DNA of 64,000 bases, from NCBI GenBank assembly GCA_034008185.1, contig CM067084.1:17318385-17382384 (forward strand), read 5' to 3'. Below the pieces are notes generated by a model. The model ran no database searches. It was given only the letters and a program-made list of their open reading frames with translations, and was not told the DNA's origin. Positions within the stretch are counted from its first letter, which is position 1. Each line of letters begins with the position of its first letter. A program made the translations under genes and the position numbers. Positions 13,430 through 26,387 of this stretch are shown piece by piece. Source of the stretch: Gorsachius magnificus (Eukaryota; Chordata; Aves; Pelecaniformes; Ardeidae).

Positions 13430-13790
13430 TCCATCCATCTTAAATTCTCCCCACTGTACATTCTGAGATAGCCCCGCAGTGACTTCCTGGGCCCCTGTCC
13501 AGGGATCCAGCAGATAACACGTATGCTTCTGCCATGGCCACAACACCTCACAAATGAGTATCCCAAGTACAGTCCTGTGGAAGGACACCCTCACAGCTTC
13601 CTGACCAACCCTCAGGTGTAACCCATCTCTGTCTCCCTGCCTGCCTGCTCTGGGCTGCCCCAGTCCCCTCACTGGGGTGGAGGGATGGGACCTGCTGGTG
13701 GTCCCACGGCAAGCTCCTGGCTCATCTCCTTTGGGAGCTGCTGGCCCACGCCACACCCCAATAAAAACCATGTTTGTGCCGCTTTGTATG
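13430..13790. other. GC-rich unassigned patch
   Basis: This stretch just 3' of the second LTR is clearly richer in G+C than its surroundings and contains CCTGCCTGCCTGCTC-like runs. A 150-codon minus-strand frame here lacks convincing splice sites or family resemblance. It may be an old repeat or a conserved element. Confidence 0.3.
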
Positions 13791-15509
13791 GTGGCACATG
13801 CTTCTCCAAGCTGCTACAAGAAAGTTGACCACATCTTTCCACAGCACAAATACAGTAGGCTAATGTGCCCAAGCTATGCCTGGACTGCCCACCTCCATCT
13901 GAATATATGTTAATAATTATTTAATAGTCATGGGTGATAGAAGGTAAAGTAAGCAAGGGAGGTAACATTTAACCGGTTCTACTACAATTTGTCATCTGAG
14001 ACCTTCCTCAAGAGGTTTATCCTTAATCTGAACTTGTTTTAGGCTCCTTGAAGCTTGTGACTTCCCCACCAACCCTCTGTTCAAGATGCAATAAGAGGGA
14101 CTTTTCATTCTCCTGTTGACTTCACCCTTTTGAAGGGACCACATTCCTTCATTTATTCCTTCTTGAAAAAAATGTTCAATGGTCAGAAACAATGTTGTCT
14201 TCTACTTGGTAACTTAGAGGTGTTGAGTGATACTTACACTTTAAGAGCTTGTTGGCTTAGCGATGCCTATTTGGATTCTAAATCAGGAGAATCATGTCAG
14301 TTTTCAAGTATTTTAACAAAAATAACAATGCACTGTTTGGAGAAGGCAGCTAACAGTTATTTGGCTGTATGTGTTAAACACAGCAAGTAGCAATATTTTA
14401 AATATTTAATGATGATGATGGGGGTTGTTCTTAACTCAAGAGAAACTTTTCTAAAAATTATTACCTGCATCCTGGGCTAGTCACTTTCCAAACTTGTGTA
14501 CAGATGCAGTCCCAAATTCAAAGCACTTGCAATCAAAGACAAGCAACTTTAAATGAGAGGGAAAAGGAAGAAAATGCAGCTATCCTCAACTGCCTGTTCC
14601 CTGAACATTATGAATTAATTATTTTCATGAGACATTAAATTTGGCACCAGCTTTAGAAGGGATGTGCAAAAGGGAGCAGTTTCCTATATAGCTTGTCTCA
14701 AGAAGGAGATGATCTTGTCAAGCGCAGGAGAGGCACAAATATAGCACTCATCAAATTTGTTTTCATTAGAGAGGCTTAGAGAGTACTGGTGATGTAGTAG
14801 AGGTAAAAGTACATAGGACAAAAGTAAATCTGTGGAAGAAACTCAAAGATAATGAATAGAAACAATGTAATTTATCAAGAAGAAAAGAGATGATAAAAGG
14901 ATTGAAAGGGTATGATGGACAATATAGATGATCTGGAGGGATATGCAGTCTGGGGATAGTAAAGCTGGAGAAAGGAGGACTACCAAAATCGGTGATGAGA
15001 ACCAAGACTGGTAGTTGCAGGAGACAGGTCAGAAATAAATCACCAATGCAAAAATGGTAGTGGATGCAGTGCAGAGGGAAAGCCCTTTAGGGACAGATAG
15101 AAAGCCCCTGGCATTCTCATGGTGTGAAAAACAACAAACTGAAAGAGCTGCTGTAGAATTAAGCAGAGGAGTGGGCAGAAAATTGGAAGAGTGTTTCACC
15201 AAACCCTGCAAAAAATACTATCTTCAAAGGAAAGATTGAATTGAAAGTGTCAGTGGCATAAAGAAAATAAAGGAGAGAAAGGAGTGAAAGACATTTCAAG
15301 CAATTCCAAGATTTGGCTATTTGGCAGGAGTTTTGGGAGAGTGTTGAGACAGAAAGCTGACTAGAAGTGACTCAAGGTATAGTTACAGAAATGAAGTAAA
15401 TACTTCTCTTTACAGAGCCAATGAGTTTAGATTTCTAAAGAGATGGAGCAGTGGAAATTACTGAAGGGAGACTCGCCTGCATGTTACAGCTTGAGATTTT
15501 GTATAGAGA

Positions 15510-16356
15510 TCATAGAATCACCTCAGTTGGAAAAGACCTTTAAGATCATCGAGTCCAACCGTTAACCTAGCACTGCCATCCTACCACTAAACCATATCCC
15601 TAAGCACCTCATCTATCCTTCTTTTAAATACCTCCAGGGATGAGGACTCCAGCACCGCCCTGGGCAGCCCATTCCAGAGCCTGACAACCCTCTCGGTGAA
15701 GAAGTTTTTCCTAATGTCTAGCCTAAGCCTGCCCTGGCGCAGCTTCAAACCATTCCCCCTCATCCTATCATCTGGTGCCAGGGAGAAGAGGCCAACCCCC
15801 ACCTCACTACAGCCTCCTTTCAGGCAGTTGTAGAGGGCGATCAGATCTCCCCTCAGCCTCCTCTTCTCCAGACTAAACAACCCCAGTTCCCTCAGCTGTT
15901 CCTCATATGACTTGTGCTCCAGAGCCCTCACCAGCTTGGTTGCTCTCCTCTGGACATGTTCCAGCAATGCAACATCTTTCTTGTAGTGAGGGGCCCAAAA
16001 CTGAACACAGTATTTGAGGTGCGGCCTCACCAGCACCGAGTACAGGGGCACGATCACTTCCCTACTCCTGCTGGTCACACTATTCCTGATACAGGCCAGG
16101 ATGCCATTGGCCTTCTTGGCCACCTGGGCACACTGCTGGCTCATATTCAGGTGGCTGTCAACCAGTACCCCCAGGTCTTTTTCCACCAGGCAGCTTTCCA
16201 GCCACTCTTCCCCAAGCCTGTAGCGCTGCATGGGGTTGTTGTGACCAAAGTGCAGGACCCGGCACTTGGCCTTATTGAACCTCATACAGTTGGCCTCGGC
16301 CCATCGATCCAGCCTGTCCAGTTCTCTCTGCAGAGCCCTCCTGTGGCCCACAGCAT
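15510..16356 (-). mobile_element. CR1 LINE with open RT C-terminal frame
   Basis: About 846 bp, 5'-truncated. The reading frame (15587-16417) is open for 276 codons, of which about the first 20 are flanking DNA. Motifs include [30 protein letters not shown] and [18 protein letters not shown]. The region encoding the catalytic FADD is missing, so it cannot be autonomous. An open frame suggests a fairly young insertion. Confidence 0.93.
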
Positions 16357-17774
16357 CTATAAACTGCTTAATCAGTTTGAACAACTTTTTTATAATATAT
16401 GTTTCTATGGAAAACAATGTTATGTATATAATTTCAAATCATTTACCTGTAGAAAAAATTATCTGTGAATGTATGTCATTTCACCTTGTAAATGGTGAAA
16501 TGGTAAAATACATCACACTTCTCTGCACAATTTCTACGTTTACCCATGTAGCATAGTTTTGTTCATTACAGATGAAAAATTAATTATCACCAAGATGGTG
16601 CCTGCATGACAAAAATTAATGTGCAATATGATAAGGAATGATTTATCTATTCCCCTTACAGCTGCTTATACATTTGAACTATTTTGTGAGCACTAGCTCC
16701 ATAAGGAAATGTTGCTGTTGAGTAAATAGCTCCTTCCTCTCCCAACCCATCATTAGCAGGAAGGCAAGTCCCACTGACTCCAGCAGAAAACAGAGCTAGA
16801 CAAACCCGAATATTTTTTAAGGTCCTGCCAACCTAATAATTGGAAAATCATGTGACTCCGGTTTACAAAATGGAGAGGCACAACAGACCTAAAAAAAAAA
16901 AAAAAAATCACACAGGCTGCTAAATCCAATTGACACCAATGTTGACCTTTCTCAGCTCAGACCATGTTCTCACACTCCTACTTCACAGCTGAGCTGGCCA
17001 GTGCATCATCATCATCACCACTCTCAGAATTTTGAGCCTTTTTAGCTTCCTAAGCCTGCTGACCACAGAGGCAGGTGAACACTAGGTTGATACAAACCAA
17101 GCAGCTCTGTGCATTGGGAGGGGAGAGGGACTACAGCAGCTCTGACTTGCATCAGCTTACTCTGTTTTGGAGCTCCTTCAATAGAAACAGATCAATAAGG
17201 AGACAGAAGTGCCACCATCCCCATAACCAGAACAACTGACACCATTTGCTAGCTTCAGATTTCATTCTTCATGGTCCAGCAGGGACATCATAATGCAGTA
17301 ATCTTCTGCAAGCTTAGAATGAACTGCTGTTTTAAAATTTAAATAACATTTTGGAGCTTATATCCTACTATTAGAAAAAAAGGACTGTGAAATGTGGCTT
17401 TCTTATCTTTCCCAAAAGTTTAATTGATTTTATGGAAATGGAGGATTGTACCTTGAGCACCCTGGCTGCAAGCTTTAAAGTTTTTCTTGAGAGAAGAAAA
17501 TTGGTTAATCTACTGTACTTACATGACTGTAAAGCATTTGGCTCATTTCCACATTCTGAGCTACCATATTCTTGCTGATTTCTTGGAGTAAGGGGTGGAT
17601 AGTATTAAGTACAATAACTTAAATGATATTTTAATGATTAAAGTTTATTTTTAAAATTATTAATTAGTTATTAGCTATAGCTGCTATGCATACATTCTAC
17701 ATTCCTCTTCAGCTATAAAGGAGGAATGCCTGTCTAATCACAGAATTTCTAATATGGGCTAGCCAGTACCTAAG

Positions 17775-19480
17775 ACTTAAGTCCTAAGCATCGTTTTCAA
17801 TGATCTGGAAGAAAATACAAAGCAATTGCTGGTAAAACTTGAAGAGCATGCAAAAACTGGTGGAGTGGCAAGTAATAAGGCAAATGTTCTACAGAATTAT
17901 GTGTCTCGATTGGTTAAGTGGCTTCATTTGAACAAGATAAATTTTAATACGGACAAATGCAAAGTCATAAATCTAAGCACAGGGAATGCAGGTCATATTT
18001 ATAGGATGGGACAGTGAAAAAGGTGATTCTGAAACTGTAGGTGCGTAAGAAACTGTCTGCAAACTCCCAGTGCAAAGCTGTTGCTAAATGAACTAATTTG
18101 ATGCTTGGAAAAGTAAAGGAATATTGAAAAGAAGTGGATGCTTTTCATTATTTCCATATTAAAACTAATGCCACCAATGCTGGAACACTATGATTCGTCT
18201 GGCATTTGCATTTTTAAAAACATATTAAAAAATGGAAAATATTCAGAAGTCAGTTAAAATGTATTTTGATACATGAAAAGTCTGCCTTAAGGCCAGAGAA
18301 GGTCAATATACTTAGCTTAATCAAGAGAATGCTGGAAAATTACTTGCTCATGTTGAGAGAAGCTAGAGTAAACCAGCAGGAAGTGTGGAAGGCAATAAGC
18401 TTAAAGTCTCAGCTGTTTAGAGGAACATGTATATGTTACACGTACAGAATTCATACAGATAGACAGCAATCAAACTATTTAACAGCTTTTAGTTATGTAC
18501 CTGCAGAAGGTGTTTCCCCTTGCTTTCTGTTAATACTGCTCTATATAAAGGGTATCGTTGCTCTTAAAATGAGAGATTGGCAGTGTTAATTTCCAAGAGT
18601 CAGGAAAACAGACAATATCAGAGTTAAAGAAGAGATGTTGCCTTATCACCACTCATGTTCAGACCAGGCAGAAAAAAAACAAGTTTAGACACCAGATGAA
18701 AACACTAGGAGGAATGTATTTCCTTTCACTATTCCTTCAAAAAGAAGTGACAAAGGAATCTGGATTCACCAGTCAAAGAAGGAGTAAGATAAATTCAGAT
18801 CTGAAAAGCGGATGAAGATTTATATGGAGACATTAAATGGGGTTCAGAGGTGGTGGGGGGGGTGTTTTGGGGTTGTTGGGTTTTTTTGTTTGGGGTTTTC
18901 TTTTTTTTTGTTTTAAAAAACCACAGCATTGGAAATAAAGAAAAATCCAGAGAAAGTTGAAAGGATGATTCCTTTAGAACCACCTCACCAAATACAGACA
19001 ATATCTCTAAAGAAATCAATAAAAATCGAATTACTTTCTTGCTTGCAAACCAAGAACACTTACTGTGTTACTCCCAACAAACAAAGATTCTGTAAACCTT
19101 GCGTGTCAATTATCAACTTCTCATTTCCCTATTTACAGTGAGGGAAAAAATATTCTGTAATAACAGAAGGAGGTTTGTGCAACAAATCACATCTTGTATG
19201 TGCCTACATGCAAAGATTTCAAATAGAAACCGGCTTTTTAATCAGGCACAGAGAGGTGTAGCCAAACCCAACAGGTAGAAATTTGTTGCAAGATAAAACT
19301 CATGGAGAGGTGTTAGATTTCCCAAAATCTGAAATATTTAAATCAAGACTAGGTGTTAATCTAAGAGCTGTATTTCAAAAGTTATGGCATCATGCAAGAA
19401 TTCCTCAGCCGGGTTATGCAGGAAGCCAGTCTAGATTATTTTTCCAGCTTTGAATTCATTGAAACTTTGAAGAATAGAAG
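17775..19480 (+). mobile_element. Ancient CR1-type LINE relic
   Basis: Scattered segments in plus order match an older reptile/bird CR1 type. They are: an RT part with NFNTDKCKVINLSTGNAG (about 17826-18017), a segment resembling LFSLTKRRL...L (about 18270-18400), and a 3' end with AAATATTTAAATCAAGACTA and GTTATGCAGGAAGCCAGTCT (about 19335-19440). It is heavily mutated, with a GT-rich insertion near 18850. Its limits are approximate. Confidence 0.6.
18849..18917. repeat. T/G-rich low-complexity tract
   Basis: Runs of G up to eight and of T up to nine, inside the ancient CR1 relic. Confidence 0.8.
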
Positions 19481-20262
19481 GATTTCTAAATCACACTGCA
19501 ACAGAAAAGATAAGTTGCACCAGAGAGAAATGGCAGCGCATACAGACAGACCACATACTAAATGAACCCGCATCTGCTGGAGAGGGGTCAGTGACCCAGC
19601 ATTTTCTGGCTTTCTTGAAAATATATTTTATAAGAGGAATGGGGAGAAGGAAGACTCAAAAGGGTAAGAGGGGCATCAGAAATTAAAATGAACATCTATA
19701 TGTTTTCATATGTCTTCAGACTGCTTCTAGTAATTCCAAGGACACTCATAATTAAGCAAGGATATAGCATTTCATTCGCAAAGTACTGTACACATATTGA
19801 CTAATCACCCAGCAATACTTTTAATTTGTTAGGCTTCCAGCATCAGCTTAATTTTTAAAGGTTTAAATATTGTTTAATATAAGCCTGAAGTATTCTGTGT
19901 GTTGTTTCCAAATAATTTTTTTTGTGTCTTTAAAAGATTCTCTGTTCTAGAACAGTATGAAATATTAAGCTGCAGTAATGTATTTGAGATTATGCTGATC
20001 TTATTTTGTCAAATTGTCAAATACGTGTTATTGTTTATTGCAATAAATAATAGCAACAATGTAGATAGTTTCTGCAAGAAAAAAAATACAGAGAGGAGAC
20101 CTATAATTATGTAAAAAATAAAATGTAATATTTTCATGACAACAGATTCCATGATAAATAGCCAGTAGGAGACAAATTGGAGGGAAGCAAAGGAGCAGAG
20201 AGGAAAATTATCAAGTATTTTAGAAGTATGACACAACCATTTTCTTCCAAAATATGGACTAC

Positions 20263-20302
20263 CATATTTGAAAATAAGTATTTGATCAAAACATCCCCGT
20301 CC
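20263..20302 (-). CDS. Candidate exon 45, weak
   Basis: The segment is 40 bp, phase 0 to 1, encoding FDQILIFKY, from acceptor agctttaaattcag to donor ATATG followed by GTAGTC. Both sites are mediocre. It is listed because it bridges the phases of exons 44 and 46. The frame stays open further, so it may be a chance stretch. Confidence 0.3.
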
Positions 20303-20705
20303 CTGAATTTAAAGCTTCATGGGTTATTTTTCTCAAAAATCATCTTAGAATTACAGCACAGATGAAAATAATTTTTCAAAATGTGAAGGGGAATGCAGAA
20401 AGAAAGCTCACCTTCAACCTTCACATTTTGGCAATTCCAGCCAAAACTAACACTACTTTATGTGACTGTAAATTCTGCAGAGCCTTTAGTTCTCTCTTTT
20501 CCCAAAGATGTGCAGAAATATAACCTGTTCCCTTATCCTCCCATGTGAACAAAAAAGTAATCCTATTTTCTTAAGACATCAATTTTTACCTCTTTCATGA
20601 TGATTTATAAGGTTGCAGTTTTCCTTTTATTCTGTCAAACAGACTTCTGTATTCTCATTGCAGCTGACCTCTGAATGCACCATAGGAAGCAGAGGAGTTT
20701 GATAC

Positions 20706-20843
20706 CATCACTGCAGGGTAACTTCTCGTTATTGAAACAATGACTAGTCGAGCAGCAGGAGGCTCTGTGAGAAACCTCTTAATTCCAATCATTGAAAAGA
20801 CGACTTCTTCATCAAAATGACCCTGGAGTTCCTGATCTGATTC
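20706..20843 (-). CDS. Candidate exon 44
   Basis: Acceptor aacattgccattttcag opens 46 clean codons (HFDEEVVFSMIGIKRF), phase 0. Donor choice is open: ATG followed by GTATCA (used here) or GCA followed by GTGATG at 20711. Both leave at phase 0. The frame itself runs to a TGA near 20661. Confidence 0.52.
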
Positions 20844-21023
20844 CTGAAAATGGCAATGTTGAAGTAGCAGTGTTTACTCAAAGGAGGATTTTACTATGAG
20901 CAGATGCAGTAAGCAGGGCCTTATTTTTCTGGGATGTCTCTGAGAAATGAATCTGCAATTCTTCATAAATTCACCACACTGTTTTTACCTACGAACTATT
21001 ATTTTCACCCAGATTAGACTCAC

Positions 21024-21086
21024 TGTAGCTGTGCCCCCTACTGCATTCCTACCAGTTATTAAATAGCAAGGAATAACCTTGGACTG
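21024..21086 (-). CDS. Candidate exon 43 with tandem acceptor
   Basis: The donor GCTACA followed by GTGAGT is strong. The frame KVIPCYLITGRNAVGG is open back to acceptor atctttaatgacagcag, again a NAGNAG pair. Phase 0 to 0 fits exon 44 but not the preferred end of exon 42. Confidence 0.42.
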
Positions 21087-23210
21087 CTGTCATTAAAGAT
21101 ACTATTCTCGCAATACACTTGGAAGTTGGCTCGCGAGAAGGTACACAACATGTAGGATGAAAGCAAAAGTAGACTTTTGGGGAGACTCTTATTCAATTTC
21201 CCTTTCTCTCTCCATTGTTGTTCACAGAAAATGGCTTTTATTCATACACATATACGCATGCAAAGATGCTTTAACTGCAGAAGAACAATTAATAAAGCGA
21301 TTGAGTGGGAAAAACAAAGAGCTTTTGTACATAGTTATCTGTAAAGGGTTTACTCTACCCACAACTGACAAGAAATAAACCACTACATTTGCAGCAGGAT
21401 AGATATAGATTAATTATGAGGAAAAACAATGCAATGGATAGGAAACACTGGAATGGCTTCTTATGGGAATCTGCTGAGCAACATTGTTAGAGGTTTGGGA
21501 AGCATATACAGGATGGTACAGCTACTGGTTCTGGGTGGGCACTCAGATATACATAACTATCTTTGTAATCAATGAGTGGATGATGGATTTGAGAAAGAGA
21601 GGGTCATCTTGTGTCTGATTTACCTGCACATTCCAGAAAAATTATTAAAAAAATATTTAGCAAAAGCTAAAGGTATATAACCGCTCTGTAAAATGTTGTT
21701 TAATAGAATCTGATCTTTTTAAAAGGTGATATGCGAGCATGCATTTTAGCAGCTCATGAGCATATGCACAGGGCTTTCAGATTTGGGAGTAATTTTGTAG
21801 GTCACATTAAGGTGACCTTAGTTAGTTAGTTAAACTAGCTTAGAAGTTAAGATGAACTACCGCAGATCAGCTGCTTGGAGGTTGAATAATACTGCACCAA
21901 AAGTTCTCCCGAGGGTCATTTCAGCTGTATTTTTCTATGGTTTAATTTAAAAATAAAATAAAATAATTTTTAAAAAGACTACTTGGAAACCATATGACCT
22001 GAAACTCTTGGAAGGCAAAATCTCACTTGCCATTACCACTCCTTATTAAGATAAGACTGTGTTACTGATAGGTGATATGAGACTGGAAAGATGTGTCTTA
22101 ACACAAGACTACTAGGCAGCCTCTCTGGAGTCCCTGTCCCAGCTCTGGCACTTCTTTCAGGTGGGTCCTCAACACTCAATCTGAAGCCAGGGGAATGTCT
22201 ATAAAACCCTCTATGTCTACATACAAATAAGTAAGTGGTGGTCCAGGACCAAGCCCTAGCTTTGAGGCCAAGGGATGTTGATTTCTCTTAAAGATGTTTG
22301 GAGTAGTACAAACCACAGGCAGCAGGAGTCCAGCGTGTGAACTGGACTATTATTTGACAGCATGGATAAACACGGGCTCAGGGGACACTACAACCAAGTG
22401 CCCAGGAATGTGGACATGGCCAGTTTGTTCCATTTGACCTCGGGGACCGGAGAACAGATCCTGGCCTTCATTTCATTTAGTAGTACAGAAACAGTCAGAG
22501 GTGCCAAGAAATACAACCAAAAGTGACAGGTGCTCCTCTCATTAGTCAAAGATGAAAGGCGCTAATAGGACAAAAGCGGCTCCTGTAAGAAGGCCAGAAT
22601 GAGTCAGTGGTAGTAGGTGGGCTGAGCATCTTGCAAATTGAACCCTTCTTCCTTTGAAGTTTCTTGGATGATTGGGTCAGGTGGAGCTCAATGGCAAAGA
22701 GCCTAGAATTTGGCCAACCCCCTGAAAAGAGGATCAGGGCAGGGGGAGTCCCTGACTATTCACAGGGCAGACAAGCTCGATACTTAAGCTTTATGACCAC
22801 AGTACTCGATCTTGTTTTCATCACCTATAGAATGGTGCTATGGACACCATCACAAACCCTGGAGCTGTTGCAAAGCATTCTACAGCTGTTACAATGTTAA
22901 CAATAGCCCTGAACATCACCCACAGCCCTCCTGACTTTTCTTGGGCCTGCACTGCCTTTTTCGTGCTTTTCCTAATATATATAAAATCAAATTACTACCA
23001 TGTATGAAAGGCTTTGCTAAAATGTTATATTTAAGCAACTAATATTTTTAATAAAGAAGTTTCTTTTTATTGTTCTTCTAAGAGACCTGTGTTCAGCTTT
23101 TTGGTTTATTTGCGGGGGGGGTTGTTTGTTTGTTTTAATGGGGGAGCAGAGACAAGAATAGTCTGTGGCCATTGCAGAAAAATATAACAGTGACATCATG
23201 GGAATGCTAC
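21087..23210 (-). other. Unassigned stretch with a GC-richer core
   Basis: Between exons 42 and 43 the segment about 22130-22930 is richer in G+C than its flanks and holds two good acceptor-like tracts (for example ctggccttcttacag near 22595). No acceptor leads to an exon with a usable donor and phase. An exon going from phase 1 to 0 may be hidden here. Confidence 0.3.
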
Positions 23211-23261
23211 CTTCTACAAAGTTGCATATCAATCCCCGAATAGTATTAGCTCTAGCAGTCA
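23211..23261 (-). CDS. Candidate exon 42
   Basis: Acceptor atacttttatttcccaag opens TARANTIRGLICNFVE, phase 1 to 1, ending at GAAG followed by GTAGCA. An earlier GTAGAA site would leave at phase 0 and fit exon 43 better. The entry phase matches exon 41. Confidence 0.45.
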
Positions 23262-25317
23262 CTTGGGAAATAAAAGTATCAGGTTGACTCATAACTGCAC
23301 ATGTTAACGGCTAAGAAAAAAAAGGAAACTCTAGGGTCAGCTGCAAATATCTGAACCTGCTGGAGAAAGAAAGGTGGCATGAAAATACTGCATGTCAAAA
23401 AAAAATTGCTGGTGAATATTAAACACTGTGTAGGTCAGCTGGATCAAGTGGCTCCTTTCCAAAAATAAAAATTAACAGGTAAGAGAAGTTTCTCTTTCAT
23501 TGCCAAAAACCTGTCTGCCTTTCCTCATTTATGGGATATGACTAGCAATATAAGTGAAGAAAACCATTTACATCTAGAAAGAGCTATAACTTCCAGAGGA
23601 TTAAAAGAAACTCTCTCCTTCTGTGTATAGCATTGATAACATAGGTAGTAACACTGATTTGAGCACTGAACTGTCAGTTGAAGGAACATGCCATAGGATG
23701 CTATCCTTTTTCTGCTAATGATTTATGTTTAGGGGAGCTCTAGGCCTTCAAATCCTATCTCACTTTTTCTTTGGCTATACCTGGGGATTTAGGAATCTCC
23801 GTGTCCCTCGTTATCTCAACAGTGGAATGAATTTACTTTACTTTTCTGTTTAGCATCCATGTTCTGAGGCATAGTTATCTACAGTGATTGGTCCCAACTC
23901 TCCCTAGCATAAACAACTGTTCAAAACAAGTACCAGGCTGTAACCATCATATTTTGAGGGTTTTTTTTTTGTCAGTCTAAAGATACATGTATCTATGGAA
24001 AAGAAAATATAAGATAACAAGCACTACTGCAGGAAAACATTGGGACAGAATAGATACCACACCACATACACATCTGAGATAGAATGGTGTTAGCAACAAG
24101 ACACACAACTAGGAAAAGTCCAGCATGGGAGAAATGCAATATCAAATATAATAGATATAGCTGACAAAGGGAGGAAAAGCCAAAGCAAAGGTACTCTGAT
24201 GCAAAAATAAAGCCATGAGAGATTTTAGTAGCAGCTCTGAGCACCTGTAGTTTAACTTTTCAAAACAGAACTGAAGCTTTCCTAAGGCTGCTTTGAGATA
24301 GTGAAAATCATCACTATTATCAAATGTGTGCAGTTGTTTCCATTTGACAGTGTATTGATGGTTTCTATCTATGCTATAAGGATATGCAGAGTAGTCCTTC
24401 ATAAAGAAACTCAAAGTTCGAGGTGTAACATAAAAGACCTAAATTTAAGTTTTTCAGAAACAACACGCATACTCAGAACCTTATGACACTGGGACTTTCA
24501 ATATTCAGAGGTGCAGAATAATCTTCCTTTCATAACCCCAATATTGAGATACTGCAGTATTGCTCCATTTTTAAGTCAATACCTCTGTTTATCTAAATAC
24601 TCTAAGAACTTTAAGTTTTAAGAAGTGTGAGCTTGAGATTTACAGATCAGTTCAACAGTATTTAAAGTAATATTATTTTCACCACTCTGTGAACCGTATC
24701 AGAAGTTAGGATAGCATATCTTATTAATAGAGAAATCCCACACAATGAGAGTCATCTAGCTACTTTAAATCTCCAAGCAAGAGACTTACTAAGCATTTTG
24801 TTAAAGGAAGTAGAAATCATTAACTATAAATGGCTTTTTTAGCACAGCCAGGGACATCTAGGTATCTTAAAATCTTATTGTCAAACAATGTGTAAAAAAG
24901 ATTCTGCCAGTCCAGCTCTGGTGAACGAGGTGCCTCCAGTAACCATGATACCACAAGCTGCAGAATCTTCCTACCATACAGTGTAGAACATCACATTTTC
25001 TTTTATTGTCAATTCTCTGGAAATCAAAATGTCTCTATGAAGTCACAATAGCTATTGACTCATCCTGAAGCAATGTTATTGTCTGCTCAGCTCATTCTCT
25101 AGCCCAACACCATGTAACAACATCATTGTTCTGAGGCATACTTTCAAGTACCAAATTAAATAAAGCCCATAATCTTCTCTCTTCTGCAAATTCAGATCCA
25201 AAGACCTTTTCAGGGACATTAATATTGGAGGTGTAATGTGAAGGTCTGGACCTCCTGGCAGTGGGTGTCCTTTCTCACTTTTCTTCTTGCGTTTTGCAGG
25301 AAATATTACACCCTTAC
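23262..25317 (-). other. Intron between exons 41 and 42
   Basis: AT-rich unique sequence. Several donor-like sites were checked, such as the GTAAGTCTC at 24805, but the open stretches in front of them are too short. No repeat was recognised. Confidence 0.35.
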
Positions 25318-25474
25318 ATGCAAAACAATAGGAGGCAGGGACCTGGCATCCATAAGGGTCAGCAATGGAACCCTGGTGCACAGAGCTCAATTCCAAAATA
25401 GCTTTTATAATATCATGGGGATTGCACCACATCTTCAAAGTACTGCACCAGTTTTTCAAAATAAAACCAGAAAC
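25318..25474 (-). pseudogene. Candidate exon 41 with a one-base insertion
   Basis: The acceptor follows a T-rich tract (ttattttttagggatgtag) and the donor is TTGCAT followed by GTAAGG. The first part reads FWFYFEKLVQYFEDV in the frame that continues exon 40. It then stops, and the rest reads HDIIKAILELSSVHQG in the +1 frame. The 157-bp length is one more than phase 1 to 1 needs. The likely site is the CCCC run (plus-strand GGGG near 25427-25430). Confidence 0.58.
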
Positions 25475-25628
25475 CTACATCCCTAAAAAATAAAAGGGTT
25501 GCCTAAACCTTCAGCTTTTAAATCACCAGTTGGCAAGAGATCATATATATGCAGAACGTTTAAAAATATTAACATTTCTATGGCAACTTAATAGTGAAAT
25601 ACACTAACAGATCATGTTAACCTGTTAC

Positions 25629-25730
25629 TCCAGCCTGTTTCAGTGACTTCAGCAAGATATGGCCAACAGTTGCTTATGATATCATCAGAACACATCACTG
25701 AAATCAGAACCTCCTGGAATTCTATGGCAA
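25629..25730 (-). CDS. Candidate exon 40
   Basis: The segment is 102 bp, phase 1 to 1, with 33 open codons including FQEVLISVMCSDDIISN. The acceptor is agctctgctcactattaag and the donor GGCTGGA followed by GTAACA. The text and the open length are convincing. Confidence 0.63.
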
Positions 25731-26294
25731 CTTAATAGTGAGCAGAGCTTTCTAATCAGTAGATTTCTTTTTAAAAGCTACTTGGATTAATAAAAGAACA
25801 ATTACTTTCACTCTCAATCTTCTTCTAAATTGTTGTAATCTTGGATAAATAGAGTTTAATGAGATAACCTTATGCTAAATTGATTTTTTCTATTCTACAG
25901 AGCAAAGTGCTTTTCAGTTCAGAGCTCAGCAATACATGCAGTGAAGTTATCGTGATCAAAATATTACTTTCAATATATGAAATGTGAAGACATGCACAGT
26001 ATATTGCTTTGCTATGAAATTTTAATATAAATGTGGTAATTTCTATATTCAGATTCCTAAAATGAATGTTTCATTCCTTGCAATAAATTAATTTTTTCCC
26101 TTTTCAGGGGAAGATTTTTCAAAAACAGATACATTGCTTTTGGAAATCACATATATCCTCATAAGACAGATAAAGTCATCTTATGTTGAATTGAAGTCAG
26201 GACCTACCAAATCTAATACATCTTTTGAATCAAATATATGATCTACTAAATCTTACCAGTATTATGTATATTGAAAGCTAAACTGATGAATCAC

Positions 26295-26387
26295 TGGATA
26301 AATTAGGTAGCAAATGTGTAACAATATAGTATTTATTAAAATGGACCAGTGATTCGTTCCAGTTCCCAGAACTTAATATATCAACTG
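26295..26387 (-). CDS. Candidate exon 39 with tandem NAGNAG acceptor
   Basis: Acceptor ttaaagatttcttcagcag offers two AGs three bases apart; both keep the frame. The text is SGNWNESLVHFNKYYIV, phase 1 to 1. The donor ATCCA followed by GTGATT is moderate. It joins exon 40 in frame. Confidence 0.55.

Larger units (their letters stand above)
11429..20262 (-). other. Largest intron, repeat-rich
   Basis: It holds the second solo LTR, the GC-rich patch, the 846-bp CR1 and the ancient CR1 relic. No exon on either strand could be supported in the remaining sequence. The 69-bp open block at 11451-11519, just upstream of exon 46, is discussed as a possible alternative exon. Confidence 0.45.

Noticed and set aside
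13319..13771. 150-codon minus-strand open frame
   Set aside because: It lies in GC-rich DNA where stops are rare, the text is not protein-like, and no splice pair fits the gene's phase.
14242..14290. Good acceptor plus GTAAGTATC donor pair on the minus strand
   Set aside because: All three frames between them contain stops.
20661..20712. Extension of exon 44 to the TGA, making it a terminal exon
   Set aside because: Strong exons of the same strand and frame style continue downstream, so an internal exon is likelier.
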